A DNA stretch of 64,000 nucleotides from Streptomyces sp. NBC_00554 (GTDB lineage: Bacteria; Actinomycetota; Actinomycetes; Streptomycetales; Streptomycetaceae): NCBI RefSeq assembly GCF_041431135.1, contig NZ_CP107799.1:5704001-5768000 (forward strand), in the 5' to 3' direction. Below the pieces are notes generated by a model. The model was not told the DNA's origin. It searched no databases and worked only from the letters and a program-made list of their open reading frames with translations. Shown piece after piece: positions 1 through 9,394 of this stretch. Position 1 is the first letter of the stretch; each line of letters begins with the position of its first letter. The position numbers and the translations under genes were made by a program.

Positions 1-318
1 TGACCGCATTCCCACGGAGCACCTCCTCACATGGCCAAGGTAGCCCTGGCGGCCTTCAGCCGTGGGTCCGCTTGAGGGGCGCGGAGGAAGGTACCGAAGG
101 TGGCCGGGTCGGTCGAGAGTGGACGTGTGGGTGCGGCAGCGTCGGATTCGGCGTTCTGTTCAAGTTGCTTGCCGTCCTGGCTACTTGGGGACACATAGAG
201 TCGGGTTGGAGCTCAACGAGCGGTGTCCGTTCGTCCGTCGGCAGCGCGGGCGAGGTCGAACTGGGACGCCGTGAAGTCCTGGTGACGCCACAGTCGGCTT
301 CCCCTGCCGTGCTCGGAC
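1..318. other. Left edge, no gene recognised
   Basis: No open frame here has convincing codon use, start and family similarity together. The first three bases are TGA and could be the stop of a gene lying to the left. The rest is probably the upstream region of the gene starting at 319. I see no RNA gene, strong hairpin or mobile-element end. Confidence 0.4.
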
Positions 319-681
319 ATGGAGGAGATCGTGAACCCGCAGACGTTCAAGGGCTTCAATGCCAAGGCCACGTTGTACGACGACCGGATCGAGATCGAGT
401 GGGACCTGCTTGCCAGGATCGGCGGCGTCAAGGGGTCCGTCGTCGCTCTGACCGATCTTGTCCAACCGGTGTCCAAGCCTCCCACCGTGTGGGTCAACGG
501 TTACGTCTACCTGGCGACAGACGCGGACCCCGCGCACCTGAGCTACTGGGCGGACCCCCCGAAGTGGAAGATCGGCAGACAGTCGCAGCTGATTCTCTTC
601 AACTGGTTCCAACGCTCGAACCAGGCGGCATTTCTCGCCGCCCTGGACACGGCCTGGCGCGCGGTACGCACGGAGAGCTGA
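319..681 (+). CDS. Small PH-like hypothetical protein
   Basis: A 120-residue soluble protein with no signal peptide or membrane segment. The N-terminal part (FNAKATLYDDRIEIEWD, residues 13-29) recalls the beta-strand start of the PH-like DUF4429 family, which is common in Streptomyces and has no known activity. A later stretch with many aromatic residues (Y82-W83 and on to residue ~105) and a C-terminal helix also fit a PH-like fold. The start is uncertain: ATG at 319 has no ribosome-binding site of its own, while GTG at 331 follows GGAGG at 321-325 by five bases. It converges on the PHP gene 69 bases downstream. Family placement is an impression from sequence pattern only. Confidence 0.6.
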   Translation: MEEIVNPQTFKGFNAKATLYDDRIEIEWDLLARIGGVKGSVVALTDLVQPVSKPPTVWVNGYVYLATDADPAHLSYWADPPKWKIGRQSQLILFNWFQRSNQAAFLAALDTAWRAVRTES

Positions 682-750
682 GTGGCGAGGAAGGGGCGCC
701 GCCGGAATCACCGGCGGGATCCCTTCCATGCTGCCCTCATACAGCCAAGG

Positions 751-2265
751 TCAACGCCCCAGAAAGATCGGATTCGTGAACGCCGCCAACGCTCCCGGCA
801 ACGGCGCGAGCACCACCTCATGGCGCAATTCGGCCCGTACGTACGCCGCGTACGAAGCCGTCGTACGCCACTCGACCGTGCCTGAGCCGTCCACCGGCAG
901 CGGGTCGCTGGTGAACAGGACGCCCTGGTCGGTGAGGAAGCGGACCGTGCAGCGGGGTGAGCCAGTGGCCTCCAGGCGGATGGTGACCGGGGTGTCCTTG
1001 CCGACCTTCAACCGCTCGCCGATTCCCGCGTGTTCGCCCTTCGTGCCGGACGCGGTGAAGGCCAGCGACACCGACTGGGACTCGGCCACGTACGAGCGGC
1101 CCGCCCGGATGCCCTCCTGGACGGCCTCGCGGGTCAGGTCGTCGGCGAGGACGACCGTCTGGGGGCGGCCGACCGGGTCGGGATCGCGGTGGGCGTCGCT
1201 GTTGCCCATCGCCGGGATCCAGTCGCGGCCCTCCCGCACCGAGGCGACCAGCATGCCGTCCCAGTCGGCGAGGGCGACCTCGTCGTCGGGGGTGTACGCG
1301 CCGTTCCACACCTCGACCGCGTCCGCCTCCCCGAACCCGAACTTCCAGTTGCAGCCGATGCAGGTGGCGTGCGGGTGGGCGGGTACGACGAGGCCGCCGG
1401 AGCGGCGGATCTCCCGCGCGTACTTGCCGAAACGGTTGTCGCGGGCGCGGTAACGCCAGTCGATGAAGGTGCCGGGGTCGGTGCCGAGGGCGAGAACGTG
1501 ACCGTTGCGCGTCGTGACCTCCTCGCCCAGCATGATCAGCAGGTCGTCACCCGCCTGGTCCGCCCAATGGGCGTGCGCGGAATGGGTGTTGTGCTCGGAG
1601 GTGTTGATGAAGTCCAGGCCCGCGGCACGGGCGAGGGCCGCGATCTCGGCCGGGGTGCGGCGGCCGTCGGAGTACCAGGAGTGCAGATGGCAGTCGCCGC
1701 GGTACCAGGCGCGGCCCCTGCCCTTGGCACGCGGGGGCGGGTACGTCGGCTTCACGGCGGGACTCGGCTCCCCGTACGCGAGCGTGATCGTGATCTCGTA
1801 CGGCAGTCCCTGCGGAGCCACCGTGTACGGGCCGAGGGCGATGTGCCAGGTGCCCTCGCGGACCGGTCCGGGGAGGTAGCCCGGCGTCGCGTCGTCCGCG
1901 CGGATGAAGAACTCCGTGCGGGCGCCGCCCGACCAGCCGCGGAAGCCCTTGCCGCCCAGTGCGGTGCCGCGTTCGTCGAAGATGCCGATGTCCAGGGCAT
2001 TGCCCTGCGTGCCGACCGGGACGGCCGGTTTCTCGTAGGAGTACGCGACCTTGAGCTCCCGTACCCCGGCCGGGACTTCCACCGGTAGGTACACGAAGTC
2101 CGGCGAACCGGTGGGCAGCGTGCCGCGCACCGTCCTCGTCTCCAGCTCGTTCGCCGCTTCCGCGTCGTACCCGGGTGAGAAGGTCACGCTTCCCAACGTA
2201 AGCGCAGCGGTCGCTCCCGTCACGATCAGAGCGCGTCTGCCTATGCCGTGGTCGTCCTCACACAT
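751..2265 (-). CDS. Secreted CehA/McbA-type PHP metallo-hydrolase
   Basis: A 504-residue protein. The start was placed at 2265 because GGGAG lies about eight bases upstream and the next residues form a Tat-like signal (GRRALIVTG, then a hydrophobic stretch), so the enzyme should act outside the cell or at the membrane. The C-terminal half is a PHP domain with its metal-binding motifs visible: DCHLHSWYSDG, SEHNTH, GEEVT, PAHPH and GNSDAH. CehA/McbA-family proteins are divalent-metal hydrolases; characterised members act on carbamate or phosphate esters, but the substrate here cannot be read from sequence. The N-terminal half (residues ~35-190) looks like a beta-sandwich domain. Longer upstream in-frame starts exist but would bury the signal peptide. 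Confidence 0.85.
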   Translation of the reverse strand: MCEDDHGIGRRALIVTGATAALTLGSVTFSPGYDAEAANELETRTVRGTLPTGSPDFVYLPVEVPAGVRELKVAYSYEKPAVPVGTQGNALDIGIFDERGTALGGKGFRGWSGGARTEFFIRADDATPGYLPGPVREGTWHIALGPYTVAPQGLPYEITITLAYGEPSPAVKPTYPPPRAKGRGRAWYRGDCHLHSWYSDGRRTPAEIAALARAAGLDFINTSEHNTHSAHAHWADQAGDDLLIMLGEEVTTRNGHVLALGTDPGTFIDWRYRARDNRFGKYAREIRRSGGLVVPAHPHATCIGCNWKFGFGEADAVEVWNGAYTPDDEVALADWDGMLVASVREGRDWIPAMGNSDAHRDPDPVGRPQTVVLADDLTREAVQEGIRAGRSYVAESQSVSLAFTASGTKGEHAGIGERLKVGKDTPVTIRLEATGSPRCTVRFLTDQGVLFTSDPLPVDGSGTVEWRTTASYAAYVRAELRHEVVLAPLPGALAAFTNPIFLGR

Positions 2266-2433
2266 GCTGCTGCTCCCAAGACGTCGTGAGTGACATGGGT
2301 GGTGGGGGGATGGCGTGCGGGTGGCATGTACAAGGCTTCTATCCGGCCGTGAACTGCGGTGCAAGGGAAGGGGATGGACAGCTTTCGGTCAGGCGCAGAG
2401 TCGGTCGCAGAGCCGGACACAGAGGTAGTGCCC

Positions 2434-3108
2434 TCAGCTCTGCGTGCCCTTCCAATAGGGCGGGCACTCGGTCCTGGCTGCCTCGGCCCAGTTGCTGTCG
2501 ATGATCTTGCGCATGCGGGTGAGCTCCGTCCCGCTGGAGGCGTCCGCCTCCAGGTCCTCGCGGACCGGGACCACGAGGAGCAGATGCTGCCCTTTGCCGA
2601 AGGGCTCCTCGACCTCTGCCGCGGTCGGGTCGACCAGGTCGAGTTCGATCGTGCTCCTGCCCCGACCGGGCTTGATCCAGTCGGCGACGGCGAAGGTGAG
2701 CAGGACCCGGCCCGTCCGCGGAGCCGGACGCACGTCGAGTACGTCTCCCTCGACGATGAGGCGTGCGCAGGCGATGCCCTCGGCGTAGGTCTGGCCCACG
2801 CCGTCTTCGTCCGCCGCAGCACCGGCCGTACCGGACCGCGTCTCGCGGAACCAGCCGCCGTCGATCAGCAGGGCCGCGCACAGGACCGCCGCGGCCAGCG
2901 CGCCGCCGATGAGGGCCTGGCGCCGGCGCCGGTGGGACGCGCGCTCGGGCGGCCGTACCCGGGACGGGGTCGCGGAGGGCGCGGGTGGAGTCACCGGGTC
3001 AGGGCGCCGCCCCGGTGCGGCTGCCGGATCCGGGCCCGCCACGGCATCCCCGATCAGCGCAAGGGCGGCCCGGAGCCGCTCCTCCTCCCATGCCGTCGGC
3101 TCCGCCAT
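2434..3108 (-). CDS. Single-pass membrane protein, anti-sigma-like layout
   Basis: A 224-residue protein with a cytoplasmic N-terminus (WEEERLRAALALIGDAV), a Pro/Arg-rich linker to residue ~62, one membrane helix at ~65-83 and an extracellular domain of ~140 residues. The start at 3108 has GGGGGA six bases upstream; an in-frame start at 3237 lacks one. The layout resembles membrane anti-sigma proteins and Streptomyces proteins encoded beside ECF sigma genes, but no sigma gene adjoins it and no zinc-binding HxxxCxxC motif is present. The outer domain has Cys at about 128 and 215, which could pair. Divergent from fbiC. Function unknown. Confidence 0.75.
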   Translation of the reverse strand: MAEPTAWEEERLRAALALIGDAVAGPDPAAAPGRRPDPVTPPAPSATPSRVRPPERASHRRRRQALIGGALAAAVLCAALLIDGGWFRETRSGTAGAAADEDGVGQTYAEGIACARLIVEGDVLDVRPAPRTGRVLLTFAVADWIKPGRGRSTIELDLVDPTAAEVEEPFGKGQHLLLVVPVREDLEADASSGTELTRMRKIIDSNWAEAARTECPPYWKGTQS

Positions 3109-3362
3109 GTCAGATCCCCCCACGTTGCCCAGTTCGGTTCGCAGCGCCGCCACGGCGTGGTGCGGCCGGCTCCCACCGATGTCCCTGGCCGCCCCCCTCA
3201 TCACCCCTACGACGGAGCCGCCCTCCGGGACGTTCACCGGACCCGCGACTGCTGCCTACGTGTCCGGAGCCGCCGGTTCCAGTGCCACCGTGTAACGACC
3301 TGCGGTGCGGGACGAATCGGGCACTCAAGTCAGCCGTGATCGCCCGAACGTATGCTCAATGG

Positions 3363-5948
3363 ATGACGACTTCCGCGACCTCCGGAACCGGTCCCACCGA
3401 GAACTCGCTGCGTCGCGCCCTCAAACGTGCCCGTGACGGCGTCGCCCTCGACGTCACCGAGGCCGCGGTGCTGCTCCAGGCCCGCGGCGCCGACCTCGAC
3501 GACCTCACCGCGTCCGCGGCCAGGGTGCGGGACGCGGGCCTGGAGGCTGCGGGCCGCCCCGGTGTCATCACGTACTCGAAGAGCGTCTTCATCCCGCTCA
3601 CCCGCCTGTGCCGGGACAAATGCCACTACTGCACCTTCGTCACGGTCCCCGGCAAGCTGCGCCGGGCGGGACACGGGATGTTCATGTCCCCGGACGAGGT
3701 CCTCGACATCGCCCGCCGCGGCGCGGAACTCGGCTGCAAGGAAGCGCTGATCACCCTCGGCGACAAGCCCGAGGACCGCTGGCCCGAGGCGCGCGAGTGG
3801 CTGGACGCGCACGGGTACGACGACACGATCGCGTACGTACGGGCCATCTCGATCCGCATCCTGGAGGAGACGGGGCTGCTGCCCCACCTGAACCCGGGTG
3901 TGATGTCGTGGACGGACTTCCAGCGGCTGAAGCCGGTGGCCCCGTCGATGGGCATGATGCTGGAGACGACCGCGACCCGCCTGTGGTCCGAGCCGGGCGG
4001 TCCGCACTACGGGTCACCGGACAAGGAGCCCGCCGTACGGCTGCGGGTGCTGGAGGACGCGGGCCGCTCCTCCGTCCCGTTCACCAGCGGGATCCTGATC
4101 GGGATCGGGGAGACGTACGAGGAGCGCGCGGAGTCGCTGTTCGCGCTGCGCCGCGTGTCCCGCTCGTACCACGGCATCCAGGAACTGATCATCCAGAACT
4201 TCCGCGCCAAGCCGGACACGGCGATGCGCGGTATGCCGGACGCCGAGCTGGACGAGCTGGTCGCCACCGTCGCCGTGGCCCGGCACATCATGGGTCCCGC
4301 CGCCTGCCTCCAGGCGCCGCCGAACCTGGTGGACTCCGAGTACGGGCGGCTGATCGGTGCGGGGATCGACGACTGGGGCGGGGTGTCGCCGCTGACGATC
4401 GACCATGTGAACCCGGAGCGTCCGTGGCCGCAGATCGACCTGTTGAAGTCGGAATCCGCTGCCGCCGGCTTCGAGCTGCGCGAACGCCTCTGTGTGTACC
4501 CGGAGTTCGTGCAGCGCGGCGAGCCGTGGCTGGACCCGCGGCTGCTGCCGCACGTACGGGCTCTCGCCGACTCGTCGTCGGGGCTCGCGCTGCCGGACGC
4601 GGTGGTCGAGGGGCACCCGTGGCAGGAGCCCGAGGAGGCGTTCACGTCTTCGGGGCGTACGGATCTGCACGTGTCGATCGACACCGAGGGCCGTACCGGC
4701 GACCGCCGTGAGGACTTCGACCTCGTGTACGGCGACTGGGAGTCGCTGCGGGAGGCGGCGGCGCCCGGGATGGTGCCGTCGCGGATCGACACGGACGTCC
4801 GGGCCGCGCTCGCGACGGCCGCCGACGACCCGACCCGCCTGACCGACGACGAGGCCCTGGCACTGCTGCACGCGGACGGCCCCGCCCTGGACGCCCTCTG
4901 CCGTATTGCCGACGACGTCCGCAAGTCGGCGGTCGGCGACGACGTCACCTACATCGTCACCCGGAACATCAACTTCACCAACGTCTGCTACACCGGCTGC
5001 CGCTTCTGCGCCTTCGCCCAGCGCCGCACGGACGCCGACGCGTACACCCTCTCCCTCGACCAGGTCGCCGACCGGGCCCAGCAGGCGTGGGACGTCGGTG
5101 CGATCGAGGTCTGCATGCAGGGCGGGATCCACCCCGACCTGCCCGGGACGGCGTACTTCGACATCGCGCGGGCGGTGAAGGAACGCGTCCCCGGGATGCA
5201 TGTGCACGCCTTCTCGCCCATGGAGGTGGTGAACGGCGCCACCCGCACCGGCATGTCCATCCGCGAATGGCTGTCGGCGGCGAAGGAGGCGGGCCTCGAC
5301 TCCATCCCCGGCACCGCGGCCGAGATTCTCGACGACGAGGTCCGCTGGGTCCTGACGAAGGGCAAGCTGCCGACAGCGACGTGGATCGAGGTCGTCACGA
5401 CGGCCCATGAACTCGGCATCCGCTCCTCGTCCACGATGATGTACGGCCATGTCGACCAGCCCCGCCACTGGCTCGGCCACTTCCGCACCCTCTCCCGTAT
5501 CCAGCAACAGACCGGCGGCTTCACGGAGTTCGTGACCCTCCCGTTCATCCACACCAACGCGCCGGTGTACCTGGCGGGGATCGCCCGCCCCGGCCCGACC
5601 ATGCGCGACAACCGCGCGGTCATGGCCATGGCCCGCCTCCTCCTCCACCCGCACATCCCCAACATCCAGACCAGTTGGGTGAAGCTGGGGACCGAGGGCG
5701 CGGCGGAGATGCTCCGCTCCGGTGCGAACGACCTCGGCGGCACGCTGATGGAAGAGACCATCTCCCGTATGGCCGGGTCGAGTTACGGCTCGTACAAGTC
5801 CGTCAAGGACCTGATCGCGGTGGCCGAGGCGGCGGGGCGCCCGGCGAAGCCGCGTACGACCCTGTACGGCGAGGTGCCGGAGGAACGGCAGCGGGCGGCG
5901 GCGGCTTCGGACGGGCATCTGCCGGAGTTGTTGCCGGTGTTGGACTGA
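3363..5948 (+). CDS. fbiC: 7,8-didemethyl-8-hydroxy-5-deazariboflavin (FO) synthase
   Basis: A bifunctional radical-SAM enzyme making FO, the chromophore of coenzyme F420, from 5-amino-6-ribitylaminouracil and tyrosine. The N-terminal half is the CofG-like module, with its iron-sulfur cluster motif CRDKCHYC (C83, C87, C90). The C-terminal half is the CofH-like module, with CYTGCRFC (C542, C546, C549). The frame extends upstream to 2985 without coding character. ATG at 3363 gives 861 residues, the usual length of actinobacterial FbiC. The gene is single and divergent from the membrane-protein gene at 3108. F420 serves many reductases in Streptomyces. Both cluster motifs are complete. Confidence 0.97.
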   Translation: MTTSATSGTGPTENSLRRALKRARDGVALDVTEAAVLLQARGADLDDLTASAARVRDAGLEAAGRPGVITYSKSVFIPLTRLCRDKCHYCTFVTVPGKLRRAGHGMFMSPDEVLDIARRGAELGCKEALITLGDKPEDRWPEAREWLDAHGYDDTIAYVRAISIRILEETGLLPHLNPGVMSWTDFQRLKPVAPSMGMMLETTATRLWSEPGGPHYGSPDKEPAVRLRVLEDAGRSSVPFTSGILIGIGETYEERAESLFALRRVSRSYHGIQELIIQNFRAKPDTAMRGMPDAELDELVATVAVARHIMGPAACLQAPPNLVDSEYGRLIGAGIDDWGGVSPLTIDHVNPERPWPQIDLLKSESAAAGFELRERLCVYPEFVQRGEPWLDPRLLPHVRALADSSSGLALPDAVVEGHPWQEPEEAFTSSGRTDLHVSIDTEGRTGDRREDFDLVYGDWESLREAAAPGMVPSRIDTDVRAALATAADDPTRLTDDEALALLHADGPALDALCRIADDVRKSAVGDDVTYIVTRNINFTNVCYTGCRFCAFAQRRTDADAYTLSLDQVADRAQQAWDVGAIEVCMQGGIHPDLPGTAYFDIARAVKERVPGMHVHAFSPMEVVNGATRTGMSIREWLSAAKEAGLDSIPGTAAEILDDEVRWVLTKGKLPTATWIEVVTTAHELGIRSSSTMMYGHVDQPRHWLGHFRTLSRIQQQTGGFTEFVTLPFIHTNAPVYLAGIARPGPTMRDNRAVMAMARLLLHPHIPNIQTSWVKLGTEGAAEMLRSGANDLGGTLMEETISRMAGSSYGSYKSVKDLIAVAEAAGRPAKPRTTLYGEVPEERQRAAAASDGHLPELLPVLD

Positions 5949-6086
5949 GGTTCTCCCTGGGAAGCTCGTGGCCGGAGAGCGCCCCTCGCCCGGCGAGAAA
6001 TCCGCTTCGGTGGTGTCGGTGACTCCTGTTAACTTCCTGTGGCTCGTGTGATCCACGAGGCACAGGAACTCACAGGGGAGGGGCAC

Positions 6087-8207
6087 TTGGCCAGGAACGG
6101 AACACTCGGCGGCCTCAGACGGCTGGCGGTGGGGTGTTGTGCGGCAGCGCTCGTGACGGCCGCGACAGGCACGGCGCACGCCGCGGACAATCTGCCGCCC
6201 AGGCAGCCGGTCGTCCAGGATCTGCAGACCGGGAGCAAGCCGTGCGCGACGGGCGACGACAAGCCGTACGTCGCGACGCCGCCCATGCTCAGCGCCGTGC
6301 TGTACGACCCCGAGGAGGACAACCAGCCCGTCGAGGCCAACATGGTCAAGGGTGAGTTCGAGGCCTGGTGGACGGACTCGACCGGGGCTGAGCAGCGCCG
6401 CACGTACACCACGTACGAGACGCTGTCGGGCAGCAGGCAGCTCTGGCGGATGCCGGAGGACATCCCGGCGAACACCGTCGTGTCGTGGCACGTCCGCGCC
6501 AACGACGGGAAAGCGGCCTCCGCTTGGAGCTCCGAGGGCGAGGGCTCGGTCTGCGAGTTCGTGATCGACGACGTCAGCCCGGACCGGGCGGTCGTCACGT
6601 CCCCGGACTACCCGGAGGAGCAGATCCAGGACGGCGTCGGCGTCTACGGCAGCTTCACGATGGACTCTCCCTCACCGGACGTCGTGGAGTACCGCTACAA
6701 CTTCATCAGCGGTCCCTACGCGACCGCCCGCCCCGACGAGCCGGGCGGGCCCGCCACGATCCGCTTCCTGCCGTTGAGGTCCGGTCCCGACTACCTCACC
6801 GTCCGGGCGATCGACCGCTCGGGACGCAGCAGCTCGACCACCACCTACTGGTTCCGGGTGCAGTCCGGCCGCGCCCCGGTCGCCCAGTGGAAGCTCACCG
6901 ACGCGGCGGGCGCCACGAGCGCGGACGCCGAGTCGGGCACCGACGCGCGCGCCGGCTCCGGAGTGACCTTCGGGGGAACCGCCCCGGCCGGCACCGGCCT
7001 CACCACCACGGCCCACCTCGACGGCGGTGACCAGGCGTTCCTGACCCCTGATGCCCCGGTCGTGGACACGGGCGGGACCTTCGCGGTCGGCGCGTGGGTA
7101 CGCCCGGAGCGCACCGACCGGGACATGGCGGTGGCGAGCCAGGGCTCCGACGGCGCCACCCTCGGGCTGCGTGCGGGCGACGCGGGCCCGGTCTGGTCGT
7201 TCACCGTCGCCGGTCAGGAGGTCTCGGGCGGCGTTCCGGAGAGCGGCGAGTGGGCCTACGTCCTGGGCCTTTACGACGCCGAGACCGGCACGGCGCAGCT
7301 GTATGTCAACGGCTACGAGACCGGTACGAAGACGCAGGCGGCGCCCGCGGAGACAACCGGCGCATTCCGGATCGGCCAGGGCGCCGGGGTGTCGGCGTGG
7401 CAGGGTGACATCGGCGACGTACGAGCCTACGACCGTGTCGTCGTACCCGCCGAAGCCACCGAACTCGCCCGGCAGAAGCCTCAGTTGCTGGGGCACTGGT
7501 CCCTGGAGACGGCGTCGGACGGCGTCAGCCCCGAGCAGAGCGGCGGAGTGCCGCTGAAGCTCGGCGCGGGCGCGGTCATCCACCGCGGCCCGGACAACTC
7601 CTGCCTGCCGGACATCGACCCGGACTGCCCCGTCGTGCCTTACGCCCTCGTCGGCGACGGCCACCTCCAGCTGGACGGCGAAACGGCCTACGCGGCCACG
7701 GACGCCGCCCTCCTGGACACCGCGGACAGCTTCACCATCGGCGTCGTCGTACGGCTGACGGACTCCGAGCCCTCCGGCCCGATGACCGTGCTGTCGCAGG
7801 CCGGCGAGCACACGGACGCCTTCAAGGTGCGCTACGACCCCTCCACGTACTCCTGGCAGTTGGTCATGCCGGAGAAGGACGAGGCGGGCGCCGCCGAGAC
7901 CGTGGTCTCCCAGATCACGGGGGCGGACGGCGGCGAGGGGCAGGGCCACCACCTCGCGGTCGTCTACGACGACGCCACCGACCGGATCAAGCTCTACCTG
8001 GACGGCTACACCAACGCGGGTGCCACCGCGTCCTTCCCGAACGGCTGGCACAGCTCCGGACCGCTTCAGGTGGGTCGCGGACACGTCGGCGACGGCTGGG
8101 GCGAGTACCTCCACGGCGACGTCGACGAAGTCCAGGCGTACAGCGGGGCCTTGAGGGACCGCGACATCATCGGCCTGGGCTCGGGCACCGACCCCTGCCT
8201 GTGCTGA
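6087..8207 (+). CDS. Secreted LamG-type concanavalin-fold protein
   Basis: About 706 residues with a Sec-type signal peptide (GLRRLAVGCCAAALV, cleavage near ATGTAHA) and no anchor, so probably released. After a beta-rich N-terminal region (~35-260, fibronectin-like in texture) come two laminin-G/pentraxin-like jelly-roll domains at ~265-455 and ~468-704. Each shows the pattern of a GTFAVGAWV or DSFTIGVVV strand, an ending like GDIGDVRAYDR, and a lone linking cysteine pair near the end (CLPDIDPDC). Such domains bind carbohydrate or calcium; no catalytic domain is present. I chose the TTG at 6087 because GGGGAGGGG sits at 6075-6083; ATG-like starts further upstream would put polar residues before the signal. 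Confidence 0.8.
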   Translation: MARNGTLGGLRRLAVGCCAAALVTAATGTAHAADNLPPRQPVVQDLQTGSKPCATGDDKPYVATPPMLSAVLYDPEEDNQPVEANMVKGEFEAWWTDSTGAEQRRTYTTYETLSGSRQLWRMPEDIPANTVVSWHVRANDGKAASAWSSEGEGSVCEFVIDDVSPDRAVVTSPDYPEEQIQDGVGVYGSFTMDSPSPDVVEYRYNFISGPYATARPDEPGGPATIRFLPLRSGPDYLTVRAIDRSGRSSSTTTYWFRVQSGRAPVAQWKLTDAAGATSADAESGTDARAGSGVTFGGTAPAGTGLTTTAHLDGGDQAFLTPDAPVVDTGGTFAVGAWVRPERTDRDMAVASQGSDGATLGLRAGDAGPVWSFTVAGQEVSGGVPESGEWAYVLGLYDAETGTAQLYVNGYETGTKTQAAPAETTGAFRIGQGAGVSAWQGDIGDVRAYDRVVVPAEATELARQKPQLLGHWSLETASDGVSPEQSGGVPLKLGAGAVIHRGPDNSCLPDIDPDCPVVPYALVGDGHLQLDGETAYAATDAALLDTADSFTIGVVVRLTDSEPSGPMTVLSQAGEHTDAFKVRYDPSTYSWQLVMPEKDEAGAAETVVSQITGADGGEGQGHHLAVVYDDATDRIKLYLDGYTNAGATASFPNGWHSSGPLQVGRGHVGDGWGEYLHGDVDEVQAYSGALRDRDIIGLGSGTDPCLC

Positions 8208-8230
8208 GCTGCACAGGGCGCTGAAACTGG

Positions 8231-8275
8231 ACCGGTCGCCTCCGCCCTCGTGTACGGCGGCGGCGACCGGTTTTT
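8231..8275 (+). terminator. Rho-independent terminator after the LamG gene
   Basis: A 16-base stem (ACCGGTCGCCTCCGCC against GGCGGCGGCGACCGGT, one mismatch) with a nine-base loop is followed directly by TTTTT. It lies 24 bases after the LamG stop and just before the next gene's ribosome-binding site. Confidence 0.85.
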
Positions 8276-8298
8276 GCGTGACAGCGGAGGAGATGTTG

Positions 8299-9375
8299 AT
8301 GGACCACCCGGACTCGCGGTATGCGGCACGTCTGGCCACGTACGGAGCCGTTTCCACGCACCTGTCGCTGCTGAGCGACCGTCGACTCGGCGAAGCCGTG
8401 GCCGCGGCCACCCCTCTCGGGTCCGGCATCGGGGGCAGGTCGGCCGAGCTAGAGGTCGGCGGGACCCGGGTCTTCGTCAAGCGAGTGCCTCTGACGGACC
8501 TCGAGATGCGGCCGGAGAACGTACGGTCGACCGCGAACCTCTTCGGGCTGCCGATGTTCTACCAGTACGGGGTGGGCTCGGCCGGATTCGGGGCCTGGCG
8601 CGAGCTGGCCGTGCACACGATGACCACCAACTGGGTTCTCGGGAACGAGTACGAGGGCTTTCCGCTGATGTACCACTGGCGAGTCCTGCCGGACTCTCCT
8701 CCCCAGGGATTCGCCGACGTTTTCGGAGGCATCGACGGGGCGGTCGCGCACTGGGAGGGCGCCCCGGCCGTCCGTGAGCGACTGGAGGCCATCGGCCGGT
8801 CCTCCTTCAGTCTCGCCGTCTTCCTGGAACACGTCCCTCAGACCCTTGGCGAGTGGCTGGGCGAGCGACGGAAGGCCACTCCGGCAGGCGAAGACATCCC
8901 GGGGTACGAGTGGGCGGAGGAAGCCGTGACGCGCGGTGCCGCCTTCATGAGCTCCCGCGGGCTCGTCCACTTCGACGCCCATTTCAACAACGTCCTGACC
9001 GACGGCCGGCTGATCTACTTCGCGGACTTCGGCCTCGCCCTGAGCTCCGGGTTCGAACTCTCGGAGAACGAGGCCGAGTTCCTCGCCGACCATCACGCCT
9101 ATGACGGCTGCTACGTCGTGAACCATCTGCTTCGCCACCATCTGCCCGACGGCCTGCGCGGCACGGCGGAACACGAGGCGTTTCTGCACAACTGGATCGC
9201 GGGTGGAAGGCCCGAGGGGGTCCCGCCCGCGATCGCCGCGATCATCGACCGGCATGCACGCGCCGCCGCCGTGCTGGACGGGTTCCACCACGGCCTGATC
9301 ACGGTGAGCAAGCGGACACCGTATCCGGCGGCCGACATCGAACGGGCCAGGCCGGGGGGTCGTTCAGCGGGGTAG
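8299..9375 (+). CDS. Protein-kinase-fold phosphotransferase, unclassified
   Basis: A 358-residue cytoplasmic protein with a kinase-like fold. Near residues 56-63 a strand ends in VFVKRVPL, whose lysine matches the ATP-binding lysine. The catalytic loop is GLVHFDAHFNNVL (HxD and N present) and the metal-binding motif is FADFGLAL. Spacing and the HFDxHxxN form are closer to aminoglycoside phosphotransferase/choline-kinase-like or small-molecule kinases than to Hanks Ser/Thr kinases. The substrate is unknown. GTG at 8278 is in frame, but GGAGGAG at 8286-8292 places translation at ATG 8299. A monocistronic unit between the terminator and the DUF2165 gene. Confidence 0.8.
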   Translation: MDHPDSRYAARLATYGAVSTHLSLLSDRRLGEAVAAATPLGSGIGGRSAELEVGGTRVFVKRVPLTDLEMRPENVRSTANLFGLPMFYQYGVGSAGFGAWRELAVHTMTTNWVLGNEYEGFPLMYHWRVLPDSPPQGFADVFGGIDGAVAHWEGAPAVRERLEAIGRSSFSLAVFLEHVPQTLGEWLGERRKATPAGEDIPGYEWAEEAVTRGAAFMSSRGLVHFDAHFNNVLTDGRLIYFADFGLALSSGFELSENEAEFLADHHAYDGCYVVNHLLRHHLPDGLRGTAEHEAFLHNWIAGGRPEGVPPAIAAIIDRHARAAAVLDGFHHGLITVSKRTPYPAADIERARPGGRSAG

Positions 9376-9394
9376 CGGCGGGCGCGGCCGACTG

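Noticed and set aside
62..779. Several overlapping frames at the left edge
   Set aside because: They are Arg/Gly-rich shadows over or before the 319-681 gene with no start signals or family match.
2985..3362. N-terminal extension of FbiC
   Set aside because: Pro/Arg-rich, no similarity, overlaps the start of the divergent gene; 861 residues is the normal length.
4014..6491. Long antisense frames over fbiC and other genes (also 22227-25271)
   Set aside because: These arise from high third-position GC; composition is Arg/Val/Asp-biased and no domain is present.
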